From the NCBI RefSeq assembly GCF_006442975.2, contig NZ_CP083954.1:4471501-4535500 (forward strand): a DNA stretch of 64,000 nucleotides. The letters run 5' to 3'. The notes beneath the pieces were generated by a model. It had not been told where the DNA came from and did not search any database. It saw only the letters and a program-made list of their open reading frames with translations. This DNA is from Mesorhizobium sp. B2-1-1 (lineage in GTDB: Bacteria; Pseudomonadota; Alphaproteobacteria; Rhizobiales; Rhizobiaceae). Shown here piece by piece: positions 50,622 to 60,289 of this stretch. How positions within the stretch are numbered: the stretch's first letter is position 1; each line of letters begins with the position of its first letter. The position numbers and the translations under genes are program-made.

Positions 50622-51848
50622 GTGGAGACGGCCACTGCCAGGCATGGTTCGCCCGAGGCGAATGAGAGCCTTATTCACCGTGGTACCAACCAGAGCGGCA
50701 TGCGGGACCACAATGAGCGGCTGGTGCTGTCGCTGGTGCGCCAGCATGGCAGCCTGGCGAAGTCCGACATCGCCCGCATGACCGGACTGTCGGCGCAAAC
50801 CGTCTCCGTGATCATGCGCGAGCTCGAGGAGGAAAGCTTGCTGCTGCGGCAGGCGCCGCTGCGCGGCAAGATCGGCCAGCCCTCCATCCCCATGGCGCTC
50901 AATCCCGAAGGCGCGTTCTTCATCGGCCTGAAGATCGGCCGCCGCAGCGCCGAACTCGTGCTGATCGATTTCCTCGGCAATGTACGTTCGATGCTGCAGC
51001 ATTCCTACCGCTACCCTGCCCCGCGCGAGACGGTGGAATTCGTCACATCAGGCATGAAGAAGATGCGTGGCGAGCTTTCGCCCGCGCAGGACAAACGCAT
51101 AGCGGGACTCGGCATCGCCATGCCGTTCGAGCTCTGGAACTGGGCCGATACCGCCGGCGCGCCGCGCGACGTCATGGACGAATGGCGCCATCGCGATATC
51201 CGCGCCGACATCCAGGCGCAATGCGATTTTCCGGTCTATCTGCAGAACGACGCCACTTCGGCCTGCGGCGCGGAACTGGTCTTCGGCCAGGCAGGCGCCC
51301 CGCGTGATTTCGTCTATTTCTATATCGGCGCCTTTGCCGGCGGCGGCATCGTCCTCAACGGGCGGCTCTTTGGCGGCCCGACCGGCAACGCCGGCGCGCT
51401 GGGCTCCATGCCGGTGCCCGGACCGGAGGGAAAGCCGACCCAATTGATCGACGTGGCTTCGATCGCCATGCTCGAAAAAGCGCTCAATGCACGTGGCGTC
51501 GAGGCTTCGCATCTGTGGACGTCGCCCGAGGACTGGGGCGAGATCGGCGCCGAGCTCGACGACTGGATTACAAACGCCTCGCGGGCGCTCGCCTATGCCA
51601 TCGTCGCGGCATCGTCCGTCATCGACTTCGAGGCGGCGGTGATCGACGGCTGGATGCCGACGCAGGTGCGCCGCAGGCTGGTCGACGCCGTCATCGCAAC
51701 CATCGACACGGTCGATGCCGAGGGATTGAAACTGCCAAACGTCCGCGAAGGCACCGTCGGTATTCACGCGCGCGCTCTCGGGGGCGCCAGCCTGCCACTA
51801 TCCGAGCGCTTCCTGATCGGTTCGACCACGATTTCCAGGAGCATCTGA
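50622..51848 (+). CDS. frcR: ROK-family transcriptional regulator of the fructose operon
   Basis: A 408-residue ROK repressor. GTG 50622 has GGAGG 7 nt upstream; ATG 50604 is in frame but too close to its SD. A winged helix-turn-helix at about residues 30-85 (LVRQHGSLAKSDIARMTGLSAQTVSVIMREL) precedes a sugar-kinase-like ROK domain with FYIGAFAGGGIVLNG and GPTGNAGALG. The Cys-rich zinc motif of many ROK proteins is absent. In S. meliloti FrcR controls frc genes. It heads frcR-fucU-frcK and probably binds the palindrome upstream. Confidence 0.88.
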   Translation: METATARHGSPEANESLIHRGTNQSGMRDHNERLVLSLVRQHGSLAKSDIARMTGLSAQTVSVIMRELEEESLLLRQAPLRGKIGQPSIPMALNPEGAFFIGLKIGRRSAELVLIDFLGNVRSMLQHSYRYPAPRETVEFVTSGMKKMRGELSPAQDKRIAGLGIAMPFELWNWADTAGAPRDVMDEWRHRDIRADIQAQCDFPVYLQNDATSACGAELVFGQAGAPRDFVYFYIGAFAGGGIVLNGRLFGGPTGNAGALGSMPVPGPEGKPTQLIDVASIAMLEKALNARGVEASHLWTSPEDWGEIGAELDDWITNASRALAYAIVAASSVIDFEAAVIDGWMPTQVRRRLVDAVIATIDTVDAEGLKLPNVREGTVGIHARALGGASLPLSERFLIGSTTISRSI

Positions 51849-52295
51849 ATGCTGATCGGAATTCCGGCGCTGCTCGGTCCGGAGCTTCTGGCGATCCTGC
51901 GTGCGATGGGGCATGGCGACGAAATCGCCCTGGTCGATGGAAACTACCCGGCCGAAGAGCAGGCAAAGCGGCTGGTGCGGGCCGACGGCCACCATCTCAT
52001 TCCGGTGCTGGACGCCATATTGAGCGTGCTGCCCGTCGATGACGTCGTGCCGGAGGCGCTGTTTCGCGCCTCGGCCAAGGGCGACCCCTCGCTCGCCGAT
52101 CCCGTGCATCATGAAATCGAAGTGCTGTGTGCAAAACGCGCGCCCGGGCGCAAGGTGGTTGCGCTGGCCGGTGCCGACTTCTATGCACGCGTCAGGGCCG
52201 CGCACGCCATCGTCGCGACCAGCGAACCCAGGCTCTACGCCAACATCATCATCCGCAAGGGCGTGATCCATCCGCCGGAGACGACAAGACAATGA
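51849..52295 (+). CDS. fucU: RbsD/FucU-family sugar mutarotase
   Basis: A 148-residue RbsD/FucU protein that begins at the base after the frcR stop. Family residues include GHGDEIALVDGNYPA near residues 21-35 and YANIIIRKGV at the C-terminus. These proteins catalyse anomeric or ring-form interconversion (beta-pyranose/furanose) of ribose or fucose. Here, placed between frcR and frcK with a 4-bp overlap into the kinase, it probably converts imported fructopyranose to the furanose form needed by fructokinase; that substrate is inferred. Confidence 0.85.
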   Translation: MLIGIPALLGPELLAILRAMGHGDEIALVDGNYPAEEQAKRLVRADGHHLIPVLDAILSVLPVDDVVPEALFRASAKGDPSLADPVHHEIEVLCAKRAPGRKVVALAGADFYARVRAAHAIVATSEPRLYANIIIRKGVIHPPETTRQ

Positions 52296-53215
52296 TCCTT
52301 TGCTGCGGCGAGGCCCTGATCGATATGCTGCCGCGCACGACGACGGAGGGAGAACGGGCCTTCGCACCCTATGTCGGCGGCGCGGTGTTCAACACCGCCA
52401 TTGCGCTCGGCCGGCTGGGCGCTCCTGCCAGCTTCTTCTCGGGCCTGTCGTCGGACCTGTTCGGCGGCCAGCTCCGCGAAGCGCTCGGGGCGAGCAAGGT
52501 CAGTTCCACCTATGCGCACACTTCGCCCCGGCCGACGACGCTCGCCTTCGTGCGGCTGAACGATGGCCAGGCAACCTACACTTTCTACGACGAGAACACC
52601 GCCGGGCGCATGCTGACCGGCGAGGATCTGCCGCAACTTGGTCCGGAGATCGAGGCCATGCTGTTCGGCGCCATCAGCCTTATTTCGGACCCGGCGGGGG
52701 CCGCCTACGAGGAATTGATGAAGCGCGAGCATGGTCGTCGCGTCATGATGCTCGACCCCAACATCCGGCCGAACTTCATCCCGGACAAGGCAAAGCATCT
52801 GAAGCGTATCCGCGAGATGATGGCGATGGCCGATATCGTGAAACTCTCGGATGAAGATCTTCACTGGTTCGACGAAGCCGGCTCGCACGAGGACGTCGTG
52901 CGCAACTGGCTCGACCGCGGACCCAAGCTGATCGTCGTCACCCATGGCAGCGAAGGCGCCGTCGGCTACACCAGGGACCACACGGTCAGCGTAACGCCGC
53001 GAAAAGTCGAGGTGGTCGATACGGTCGGCGCCGGTGATACGTTCAATGCCGGCATCCTCGCCTCGCTGCATGAGCAGGGCCGGCTAACGAAAGCGGCGAT
53101 TTCAGGCCTTTCCGAGGACGCCATCCGTGCGGCCCTGACACTCGGCGCCAAAGCGGCGGCGGTGACGGTATCGCGGGCCGGCGCCAATCCGCCCTGGCGC
53201 CATGAGATCGCCTGA
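52292..53215 (+). CDS. frcK: fructokinase (PfkB family)
   Basis: A 307-residue PfkB-family kinase. ATG 52292 overlaps the fucU stop (ATGA). It has the N-terminal GEALIDMLP, the GGAVFNTAIALGRLG substrate region and the second PfkB signature DTVGAGDTFNAGIL with the catalytic Asp. Expected reaction: fructose plus ATP to fructose-6-phosphate, completing the uptake path; FrcK in S. meliloti is its equivalent, though it is part of frcBCAK there. Here it is on the divergent frcR transcript. Confidence 0.9.
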   Translation: MILCCGEALIDMLPRTTTEGERAFAPYVGGAVFNTAIALGRLGAPASFFSGLSSDLFGGQLREALGASKVSSTYAHTSPRPTTLAFVRLNDGQATYTFYDENTAGRMLTGEDLPQLGPEIEAMLFGAISLISDPAGAAYEELMKREHGRRVMMLDPNIRPNFIPDKAKHLKRIREMMAMADIVKLSDEDLHWFDEAGSHEDVVRNWLDRGPKLIVVTHGSEGAVGYTRDHTVSVTPRKVEVVDTVGAGDTFNAGILASLHEQGRLTKAAISGLSEDAIRAALTLGAKAAAVTVSRAGANPPWRHEIA

Positions 53216-53291
53216 GTGGCGCGCCAGAGGAAACGAATCCAAATTAACAGGTTCCTTGGAACCTTCGCCGGCGCGCTGTTGATGAGGCAGT

Positions 53292-53341
53292 AAAGAAAAC
53301 CCGCCTGTGCGGCGGGTCCTTGGCGCAACTCAGCACCATAG
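53292..53341 (-). ncRNA. candidate small RNA, about 50 nt
   Basis: On the minus strand a good promoter (see 53347-53376) is followed after about 40 nt by an intrinsic terminator, with no gene downstream on that strand (frcK lies antisense and convergent). The predicted transcript begins near 53341 and ends at the U-tract near 53292. A 31-codon frame begins at an ATG near the predicted 5' end but runs through the terminator, so the unit is probably non-coding. It was not matched to a known family. Confidence 0.5.
53299..53317 (-). terminator. intrinsic terminator of the candidate small RNA
   Basis: Arms acccgcc (53299-53305) and ggcgggt (53311-53317), 5-nt loop, followed on the minus strand by TTTCTTTA. 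The hairpin could also serve frcK on the plus strand, but the T-run there is missing. Confidence 0.75.
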
Positions 53342-53346
53342 GCAGA

Positions 53347-53376
53347 TATGTAGCACAGTTGCCTTCACCCCGTCAA
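53347..53376 (-). promoter_or_regulatory. promoter of the candidate small RNA
   Basis: Minus-strand CTTGACG (TTGACG at 53376-53371) is followed after about 18 nt by CTACAT/TACATA (53353-53347), close to the alphaproteobacterial housekeeping pattern CTTGAC-N17-CTATAT. Confidence 0.6.
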
Positions 53377-53379
53377 GAA

Positions 53380-53710
53380 AAAATTCCTATCTTCGGATAG
53401 TTGCCGCACTGCGGACTGGCCGTTCTCAGGCCTTGGCTGACCCAAGTTCGGGCCGTGGTAAGGCCCAACATGGATTGAGCCGGCCGATCACTTTATGTTT
53501 AGCAGGGTCGACTCTGGGGTTATAAGGCCGTAATTGCGCCGCACGAATCCCGGATTTCCGGCGTCCGGCTGACCGACACCGAAAAATGCGGTAACAGACT
53601 GCCACGACCGGGCAATTTGTCGCTCCGCGCGCCCGGCTTTCTCGGCAGGCGCAATTCTGGTACCAGCGGGTCGAGGCCAGACCGCCCGGTTAAAATCGTT
53701 TGAGGACGAC
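53380..53710. other. structured intergenic region before the aminotransferase gene
   Basis: No gene recognised. On the plus strand several short hairpins follow each other: ctatc-ttcg-gatag (53388-53401; a UUCG tetraloop), ccgca-c-tgcgg (53404-53414) and gggcc-N7-ggccc (53450-53466). Together with the candidate small RNA next to it, the region from 53216 may hold a 5' leader or further RNA. Nothing else is clear from 53480 to the GAGG site before 53711. Confidence 0.35.
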
Positions 53711-54853
53711 ATGCAGTTCATCGATCTTGGCGCACAGCGCGAACGAATCCGCGACCGGCTGAAGGCCGCGGTCGACCATGTCGTCGAGGACGGCCGCTAT
53801 ATCCTCGGTCCCCAGGTAGCCGAATTCGAGAAAAAGCTCGCCGCCTATGTCGGCGTCAAGCACGTCGTGGCCTGCGCCAACGGCACCGACGCACTGCTTT
53901 TGCCGCTGTTCGCCGCCGGGATCGGCCCGGGCGATGCCGTGTTCGTTCCGAGCTTCACCTTTGCCGCCACGGCGGAAGTGGTGGCGCTGGCCAAGGCCGA
54001 GCCGGTTTTCGTCGACGTCGATCCCAAGACCTACAACATCGACATCGCCAGCCTCGAGGCGGCGATCACGATGATCAAGAAAGAAGGCCGGCTGAAGCCC
54101 AGGGCGATCATTCCGGTCGACCTCTTCGGCCTTGCCGCCGACTACGATGCCATCATGGCGATCGCCCACCGAGAAGGCCTGATGGTGATCGAGGATGCCG
54201 CCCAATCGATGGGCGGTTCGGCGGACGGCAAGATGTGCGGGTCGTTAGGCACGGTCGGCTCGACCAGTTTCTATCCGGCGAAGCCGCTCGGCTGCTACGG
54301 CGACGGCGGAGCGATGTTCACCAACGACGACGCCTTGGCCGACAAGCTGCGCTCCTTCGCCTTCCACGGCAAGGGCGAGACGCAATATGACAACATCCGG
54401 GTCGGCATCAATTCACGGCTCGACACGCTGCAGGCCGCGATCCTGATCGAAAAGCTCGCCATTCTCGAGGACGAGATGGTTGCCCGGCAAATGGTGGCGA
54501 ACCGTTATGCCGAAGGGCTTGCTGATGTCGTCACGGCAGCCCGCAACCTGGACGGCAGCCGCTCGGCCTGGGCGCAATACGCCATCGAGACGCCCAAGCG
54601 CGACGGGCTGAAGGCTCATCTCGGCGAAAAAGGCATTCCGTCGGTCATCTACTATGTGAAGCCGCTGCACGAGCAGATCGCCTATCGCGACTATCCGAGA
54701 ACGCCGACCGGCCTTGCCGTATCCGAGCAATTGCCCAAGCGCATCCTGTGCCTGCCGATGCATCCCTATCTCAGCGAAGCCGATCAGGACCGGATCATCG
54801 AGACGATCCGCAACTATATCGGATCGAACTCGGCGCAGGCCGCGGCCGAGTAA
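53711..54853 (+). CDS. DegT/DnrJ/EryC1/StrS-family sugar aminotransferase
   Basis: A 380-residue PLP aminotransferase acting on a nucleotide-linked keto-sugar. ATG 53711 has GAGG 5 nt upstream. It has the fold-type I features: CANGTDALLLPL phosphate-binding loop, IEDAAQSMGG with the PLP-stacking Asp, and the Schiff-base lysine in SFYPAKPLGCYGDGG. It belongs with 3- or 4-aminotransferases used for surface-glycan amino sugars. It is convergent with cysQ and not in an obvious operon; the matching dehydratase may be the WbpM-like protein 8 kb away or one elsewhere. Confidence 0.88.
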   Translation: MQFIDLGAQRERIRDRLKAAVDHVVEDGRYILGPQVAEFEKKLAAYVGVKHVVACANGTDALLLPLFAAGIGPGDAVFVPSFTFAATAEVVALAKAEPVFVDVDPKTYNIDIASLEAAITMIKKEGRLKPRAIIPVDLFGLAADYDAIMAIAHREGLMVIEDAAQSMGGSADGKMCGSLGTVGSTSFYPAKPLGCYGDGGAMFTNDDALADKLRSFAFHGKGETQYDNIRVGINSRLDTLQAAILIEKLAILEDEMVARQMVANRYAEGLADVVTAARNLDGSRSAWAQYAIETPKRDGLKAHLGEKGIPSVIYYVKPLHEQIAYRDYPRTPTGLAVSEQLPKRILCLPMHPYLSEADQDRIIETIRNYIGSNSAQAAAE

Positions 54854-54863
54854 CCAGCCGGCT

Positions 54864-55682
54864 TCAGGCGGAGCTTGCCCCTGCCCTGCCGCTGGCGATG
54901 AAATGCGGATTGGCAAAATCCGCATCGCCGCCCTGGTCTCGCTTGCCATACATCAAGGGCTGTCCATCCAACGTGCGCGTGATGCCGCCCGCGGCGCGCA
55001 GCACGGCATCGCCGGCTGCGGTATCCCACTCCATGGTACGACCGAAGCGCGGATAAATGTCTGCCTCGCCATTGGCGACCAGACAGAATTTCAGCGACGA
55101 GCCGACAGAGACGATCTCGGCGATGCCTAGGTCACGAATATAGGCTTCGGTTTCGGGCGTGTTGTGGGAGCGGCTCGCAACCACCGCCAGCGGCGTCGCA
55201 GCCGCCCTCACCGAAATCGGCCGGCGAGAGACGATGCGGAAGTCGCCATCTATTTCGAGGAATTCCGCCTTGCCCGGCAGCCCGGAAAAGAACCGGCCCG
55301 TGCAGGGCGCGAAAACGACGCCGACTTCCGGCACGCCGTGGCGGACAAGCGCGATGTTGACGGTGAAATCGGTGCGGCGATTGACGAATTCCTTGGTGCC
55401 GTCCAGCGGATCGATCAGGAAGAAAGCCCCGTCCAGGTCCGGCGGCACGATGCCGGCGGATGCTTCCTCCTCGGCCACGCAGGGAATGTCGGGAAAGGCC
55501 GCACGCAATCCGGCCAGAATGATCTTCTCGCTCTCGCGGTCCGCCTCGGTCACCGGCGAGGAATCTGATTTCTGGTCGACCGCGCAGCCGGCGTGGAACA
55601 CACGCATGACCTCGCGGCCGGCCGCCAAAGCGAGCCCCTCGAAAATTTCGAGCATCGACCTGTCGTCAGATGCCGCCGCCAT
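54864..55682 (-). CDS. cysQ: 3'(2'),5'-bisphosphate nucleotidase
   Basis: A 272-residue member of the inositol monophosphatase superfamily, with metal site motifs [14 protein letters not shown] and EWDTAAGDA. CysQ removes 3'-phosphate from PAP/PAPS, preventing toxic build-up when sulfate is activated. The start is taken as ATG 55682, overlapping the cysNC stop; ATG 55655 with AGG upstream is a plausible later start and GTG 55709 an earlier one. It is the third gene of cysD-cysNC-cysQ. Confidence 0.9.
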   Translation of the reverse strand: MAAASDDRSMLEIFEGLALAAGREVMRVFHAGCAVDQKSDSSPVTEADRESEKIILAGLRAAFPDIPCVAEEEASAGIVPPDLDGAFFLIDPLDGTKEFVNRRTDFTVNIALVRHGVPEVGVVFAPCTGRFFSGLPGKAEFLEIDGDFRIVSRRPISVRAAATPLAVVASRSHNTPETEAYIRDLGIAEIVSVGSSLKFCLVANGEADIYPRFGRTMEWDTAAGDAVLRAAGGITRTLDGQPLMYGKRDQGGDADFANPHFIASGRAGASSA

Positions 55683-57603
55683 TGTCGTATTGGTCTTCGG
55701 CAATGTCACGCTCGTTCAGCCAGTGTTCCAGGGCATCTACCATCTCCTCGGCCGATTTGCCGAGCGTCTTCAGATGGATTTCCGGTTTTTCCGGCGCTTC
55801 GTAAGGCGAGTCGACACCGGTGAAATTCTTGATCTCGCCATTGAGCGCGCGGGCGTAGAGGCCTTTCGGGTCACGCCTGGCGCATTCCTCGAACGGCGTG
55901 TCGACGAACACTTCGACGAACTCGCCTTCGGCCATCAATTCGCGGGCCATGCGCCGCTCGGCGCTGAAAGGCGAAATGAAGGAAACGATGACGATCAGCC
56001 CTGCATCGGCCATGAGGCGGGCCACTTCGGCGACGCGGCGGATGTTTTCGACGCGGTCGGCGTCGGTAAAGCCGAGATCGCGGTTGAGGCCGTGGCGGAC
56101 ATTGTCGCCGTCGAGAATGTAGGTATGGCGCCCGGAGGCAAACAGCTTCTTCTCGAACAGGTTGGCGATGGTCGATTTGCCCGAGCTCGACAGCCCGGTG
56201 AACCAGAACACGGCGGGCCGCTGGTTCTTGATGTCGGCACGTACCCGCTTGCCGACATCGAGCGATTGCCAATGGATGTTCTCGGCACGGCGCAGCGAAT
56301 GCAGGATCATGCCGGCGCCGACCGTGGCGTTGCTGATGCGGTCGATCAGGATGAACGCGCCGGTTGTACGGTTCTCGGCGAAGGTGTCGAAAGCGATCGG
56401 CGTGCGCGTCGAGATGTTGCAGATGCCCACTTCGTTCATCTCGAGCGACTTGGCAGCTTCACGGGCAAAGTCATTGACATTGACCCGATATTTCAAATCG
56501 GTGACGGTAGCGCTGGTCTGGTCGGTCTCGGTGCGCAGGATATAGGAGCGGCCCGGCAGCAGCGCATGTTCGTCGAACCAGACGATGTTGGCGGCGAACT
56601 GGTCGGCGACCTGCGGGCGTGCGGCAGGCGCCACCAGCATGTTGCCCCTGGAAATCTCGACCTCGTCATCGAGGACAAGCGTGATGGCCTGGCCGGCCAC
56701 GGCCTGGGCGAGGTCGCCACCCTGCGCGACGATGCGCCTGACGCGGGAGGATTTGCCCGATTTGGCGACGACGACCTCGTCGCCTTGCGAGATCGCGCCC
56801 GAGGCGATCGTTCCGGCGAAGCCGCGAAAATCGAGATTGGGGCGGTTGACGTACTGCACCGGAAAACGGAACGGTAACTCGGCCGCGGCCTCGTCGACCG
56901 AAACGGTTTCGAGATGTTCGATCAGCGTCGGGCCGGAATACCATTCCATCCTGTCGGAGCGGCCGGTGACGTTGTCGCCGTAGCGCGCCGACATCGGGAT
57001 CGGCACGATGGTCTCAAAGCCGAGATCGCGCGAAAACTGCTGATAGTCCTGCGTGATCCGGTCGAAGACCGCCCGATCGAAATCGACGAGATCGATCTTG
57101 TTGACGGCTAGCACGATATGGCGGATGCCGAGCAGCGAGGCGATGATCGAGTGGCGCCTGGTCTGGCGCAGCACGCCTTGCCGCGCATCGATCAGCACGA
57201 TTGCCAGGTCGGCGGTGGACGCGCCGGTCGCCATGTTACGCGTGTACTGCTCGTGGCCGGGCGTGTCGGCGACAATGAATTTGCGCTTTGGCGTGGCGAA
57301 GAAGCGATAGGCGACGTCGATGGTGATGCCTTGCTCGCGCTCGGCTTCGAGACCGTCGACCAGCAGTGCGAAATCGATGTCGTCGCCGGTCGTGCCGTGC
57401 TTGCGCGAATCGCGTTCGAGCGCGGCAAGCTGGTCCTCGAAAATCTGCTTGGTGTCGGAGAGCAGACGGCCGATCAGCGTCGACTTGCCATCGTCGACGG
57501 AGCCGCAGGTGAGGAAGCGCAGCAGCGACTTCTTCTCCTGCGCCGCCAGATAATCGCGGACGCCGTCGGTAGGTGCGAGGCTCTTTGCCATGATGTGGCG
57601 CAT
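55666..57603 (-). CDS. cysNC: bifunctional sulfate adenylyltransferase large subunit / APS kinase
   Basis: A 645-residue fusion. Residues about 25-440 are CysN, a GTPase with G1 GSVDDGKST (residues 34-42), G3 DTPGHEQY and G4 NKID; residues about 460-640 are APS kinase (CysC) with P-loop GLSSSGKST. Together with CysD it makes APS from sulfate and ATP, then PAPS. Fused NC is typical of rhizobia (as in NodQ). A chromosomal housekeeping copy is more likely than a nodulation copy, since nodH and nod genes are absent. It starts 2 bases after the cysD stop. Confidence 0.95.
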   Translation of the reverse strand: MRHIMAKSLAPTDGVRDYLAAQEKKSLLRFLTCGSVDDGKSTLIGRLLSDTKQIFEDQLAALERDSRKHGTTGDDIDFALLVDGLEAEREQGITIDVAYRFFATPKRKFIVADTPGHEQYTRNMATGASTADLAIVLIDARQGVLRQTRRHSIIASLLGIRHIVLAVNKIDLVDFDRAVFDRITQDYQQFSRDLGFETIVPIPMSARYGDNVTGRSDRMEWYSGPTLIEHLETVSVDEAAAELPFRFPVQYVNRPNLDFRGFAGTIASGAISQGDEVVVAKSGKSSRVRRIVAQGGDLAQAVAGQAITLVLDDEVEISRGNMLVAPAARPQVADQFAANIVWFDEHALLPGRSYILRTETDQTSATVTDLKYRVNVNDFAREAAKSLEMNEVGICNISTRTPIAFDTFAENRTTGAFILIDRISNATVGAGMILHSLRRAENIHWQSLDVGKRVRADIKNQRPAVFWFTGLSSSGKSTIANLFEKKLFASGRHTYILDGDNVRHGLNRDLGFTDADRVENIRRVAEVARLMADAGLIVIVSFISPFSAERRMARELMAEGEFVEVFVDTPFEECARRDPKGLYARALNGEIKNFTGVDSPYEAPEKPEIHLKTLGKSAEEMVDALEHWLNERDIAEDQYDNGGGI

Positions 57604-57605
57604 GG

Positions 57606-58511
57606 TCAGAAATACCCCTCGCGCTTCTTCTTTTCCATCGAGCCGGCTTCGTCCCGGTCGATCAGGCGGCCCTGCCGTTCGGAGGTGCGCGCGGTCAGCA
57701 TCTCGCCGACGATAGCTTCCAGCGTGTCTGCTTCCGATTCGATGGCGCCGGTCAGCGGGTAGCAGCCGAGCGTGCGGAAGCGCACCAGCCGATTCTCGAT
57801 CGCCTCACCGGGGCGCAATTTCATGCGATCGTCGTCCTTGAGGATGAGCATGCCATCGCGTTCCACGACCGGCCGCTGCTTGGCGAAATAGAGCGGCACG
57901 ATCGGGATGTTCTCCTGCAGGATGTACTGCCAGATGTCGAGCTCGGTCCAGTTGGACAGCGGAAAGACGCGGATCGATTCACCCGTGGCGATGCGGGTGT
58001 TGAAGATCTTCCACATTTCGGGACGCTGGTTCTTCGGATCCCAGACATGCTGGGCGTTGCGGAAGGAAAAGATGCGCTCCTTGGCGCGCGATTTTTCCTC
58101 GTCGCGGCGGGCGCCGCCAAAGGCGGCATCGAAACCGTATTTGTCGAGCGCCTGGCGCAGCGCCACGGTCTTCATCACATGGGTGTGCGTGTTCGAGCCA
58201 TGATCGAAGGGATTGATGTTGTCGCGCACGCCATCCTGGTTGACGTGAACCAGGAGATCGAAACCGAGTTTTTGCGCCATCTGATCGCGAAAGGCGATCA
58301 TCTCGCGAAATTTCCAGGTTGTGTCGACATGAAGGAACGGAAAGGGCGGCTTGGCGGGATAGAATGCCTTCATCGCCAGGTGCATCAGCACGGACGAATC
58401 CTTGCCTACGGAATAGAGCATGACCGGCTTGGCGAAGGCGGCCGCGACTTCACGGAATATGTGGATTGACTCGGCCTCAAGCCGCTGCAGGTGCGTAAGC
58501 GCTGTTGTCAT
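57606..58511 (-). CDS. cysD: sulfate adenylyltransferase small subunit
   Basis: A 301-residue PP-loop ATPase with [12 protein letters not shown] (P-loop around residues 34-45), the [13 protein letters not shown] region and the C-terminal motif of the CysD/NodP family. It forms APS from sulfate and ATP, coupled to GTP hydrolysis by CysN. It is first of three genes for sulfate activation. No cysH or PAPS reductase is adjacent. Confidence 0.95.
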   Translation of the reverse strand: MTTALTHLQRLEAESIHIFREVAAAFAKPVMLYSVGKDSSVLMHLAMKAFYPAKPPFPFLHVDTTWKFREMIAFRDQMAQKLGFDLLVHVNQDGVRDNINPFDHGSNTHTHVMKTVALRQALDKYGFDAAFGGARRDEEKSRAKERIFSFRNAQHVWDPKNQRPEMWKIFNTRIATGESIRVFPLSNWTELDIWQYILQENIPIVPLYFAKQRPVVERDGMLILKDDDRMKLRPGEAIENRLVRFRTLGCYPLTGAIESEADTLEAIVGEMLTARTSERQGRLIDRDEAGSMEKKKREGYF

Positions 58512-58847
58512 GGCCTGTCTAGCGTTCTCTCGTGCCTTCCGACAGAAGACCTGGCATCAAATCATCGGGCTTCCCGCCCGGTTCAAGCTTGCTTCTGGAC
58601 AATGTTATTCTTCCGGGCGTTCTAGCAGATCGCCGCTGCCCAGAACAATGCAAGACGCGCCTGGCAAGGAGTGGTTCGGGAATGAATTTTCCATCCATGC
58701 GTCAAAATGCGGAAATTCCTGCTTGTCACGCCGCCGGCTGAGAAAATGCGGGGGAAAAAATTGCTTGATGAAAAGCACGCAGTCTTCGCCGCGCCCAAAT
58801 CCGATCGTCTGCCAGCGACTACCGATTTTCGGTGGCAATCGGCCTTG
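58512..58847. other. divergent intergenic region between cysD and the O-antigen gene
   Basis: This holds the expected cysD promoter (minus) and the promoter of the polymerase/ligase gene (plus). I see no confident -35/-10 pair, riboswitch or terminator. The upstream extension of the polymerase reading frame (from 58707) is included here because it shows no membrane or family features. Confidence 0.4.
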
Positions 58848-60272
58848 ATGCACTTTCAGAAAAAGACCCAAGCCGCTATACCGGCCCCTGAAAGCGGGCA
58901 GATGCACGATGCGACACGGGCAATTTCGGCAGGGCTATGTTCGCCGCCGTCAGACAATCCGCCGTGTGAAGCGTCCGAGAATGGTGAGCCGCCCTTGAGC
59001 CAGCTTTCATCGATAAGACGGCAGTTCTCGCCCGCGCGGATCAATATCTATTTTTCCATCGCTTGCTTCTTTTTTCCACCGGTCCTGGGGTCTGTGGTGA
59101 GCTTCGTGTTCAACGGCGGCGGCCTGTGGTCGGTTCTTTTGATCGCCTCGAAAAAGAGGCGCTTCAACATCGACCGGGCGATGATGGCGCTCACGATCGC
59201 GATCTATGCCTATTGCGCGGCAAATCTCCTGGCTTCGCTCGCCAATAACGCAATTGTCAGGGATGCGCCGCATCTGATCCCGCTCGTCACCTTCCTGTTT
59301 TTCCCCCTCTCCTATTCAACCTGGAGCATTACGCAGAAAACAACCCTTGTCCGGATCATAATCCTCAGCAGCATGGCCGCCTGTTTCGTCGCGCTGCTGT
59401 TGGCGATCATCCAGCAATATTGGATCGGGATGAGGGCGGAGGGCGGAGCGGGAAATGCGATCGTGTTCGCCACGGTCGTCTGCCTTGCAGTGATGGCCTG
59501 CGTGGCCGGTGCCCTGTCGGGCATCGAAAGGCACAAGAGTGCGCTGATCTGCGCAGCGCTCGGCGGAACGATCGCCATCATCTATTCCGGCACGCGTATC
59601 ATCTGGCTGGCGCTGCTGATTTCCGGCATTGCCGTGCTGTTGATCAACCAGCATTGGCTGAAAGGGAAGAATGCCGTCCGTCTGCTGCTTCTGCTGGCGG
59701 CGATCGGCGTCGCGGTCGCCGTTATCGGCTTCCATACGATATCCGACAGATTTGATTTTCTGCGCTCTGATTGGGACGCGCTTGGGGCGCACGGCAATTC
59801 CGACACCTCGCTTGGAATACGTGTTGCCCTCTGGGACATCGGCCTGAAGGCATTCCGCGACATGCCCTTGTTCGGACACGGAGTGGGCGCCAACCAGCTC
59901 TTGATCAGGCAGGGCTTCCAAGACCTGTTCGCGAAAACGGCAGGTTTCAATCATTTCCACAATGGCTTCCTGACGGCATTGGTACAGGCGGGCATCCTGG
60001 GCGCCGTGACTTTGGCGGCGATCTTTGTCGTCGCCGGCAGAAACGCCGCCCTGGTCCTGCGCAACAGCGCCGACCCGATCGAGCGCTTTGGCGCCACCAT
60101 GGTCGTCGTCATGGTGATCACCTACCTGACGGCTGGGATGACAGGCATCCTGATCGGCCAAGACATCCTGGATTCGGTGTTCATGGTCTTCCTGGTATCC
60201 GGGACCTATCTTGCGTCGGGACGTCAGGCCCCGTTGCCGGAAGAGATGCCGCTTCCGCCAGTCACGCAATAG
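58848..60272 (+). CDS. O-antigen polymerase/ligase (Wzy_C family)
   Basis: A multi-spanning membrane protein of about 474 residues. The start is uncertain: ATG 58848 and ATG 58902 are both possible, and neither has a clear ribosome-binding site; the first membrane helix begins at INIYFSIACFFFP. There are about 10-12 hydrophobic segments and the characteristic periplasmic loop with LGIRVALWDIGLKAFRDMPLFGHGVGANQL, as in WaaL/Wzy proteins. It polymerises or transfers O-antigen in the periplasm. Polymerase and ligase cannot be separated by sequence here. Confidence 0.82.
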   Translation: MHFQKKTQAAIPAPESGQMHDATRAISAGLCSPPSDNPPCEASENGEPPLSQLSSIRRQFSPARINIYFSIACFFFPPVLGSVVSFVFNGGGLWSVLLIASKKRRFNIDRAMMALTIAIYAYCAANLLASLANNAIVRDAPHLIPLVTFLFFPLSYSTWSITQKTTLVRIIILSSMAACFVALLLAIIQQYWIGMRAEGGAGNAIVFATVVCLAVMACVAGALSGIERHKSALICAALGGTIAIIYSGTRIIWLALLISGIAVLLINQHWLKGKNAVRLLLLLAAIGVAVAVIGFHTISDRFDFLRSDWDALGAHGNSDTSLGIRVALWDIGLKAFRDMPLFGHGVGANQLLIRQGFQDLFAKTAGFNHFHNGFLTALVQAGILGAVTLAAIFVVAGRNAALVLRNSADPIERFGATMVVVMVITYLTAGMTGILIGQDILDSVFMVFLVSGTYLASGRQAPLPEEMPLPPVTQ

Positions 60273-60289
60273 CGGCTCCGGGCAAGGCA

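Noticed and set aside
53216..53328. Short minus-strand reading frame antisense to the frcK end
   Set aside because: It crosses the intrinsic terminator and a palindrome (53249-53264), has no conserved features and continues antisense to frcK.
55666..58511. Nodulation nodP/nodQ copy
   Set aside because: Sequence alone cannot separate cysDN(C) from nodPQ, but no nod-box or other nod gene is present, and cysQ in the operon fits a housekeeping role.
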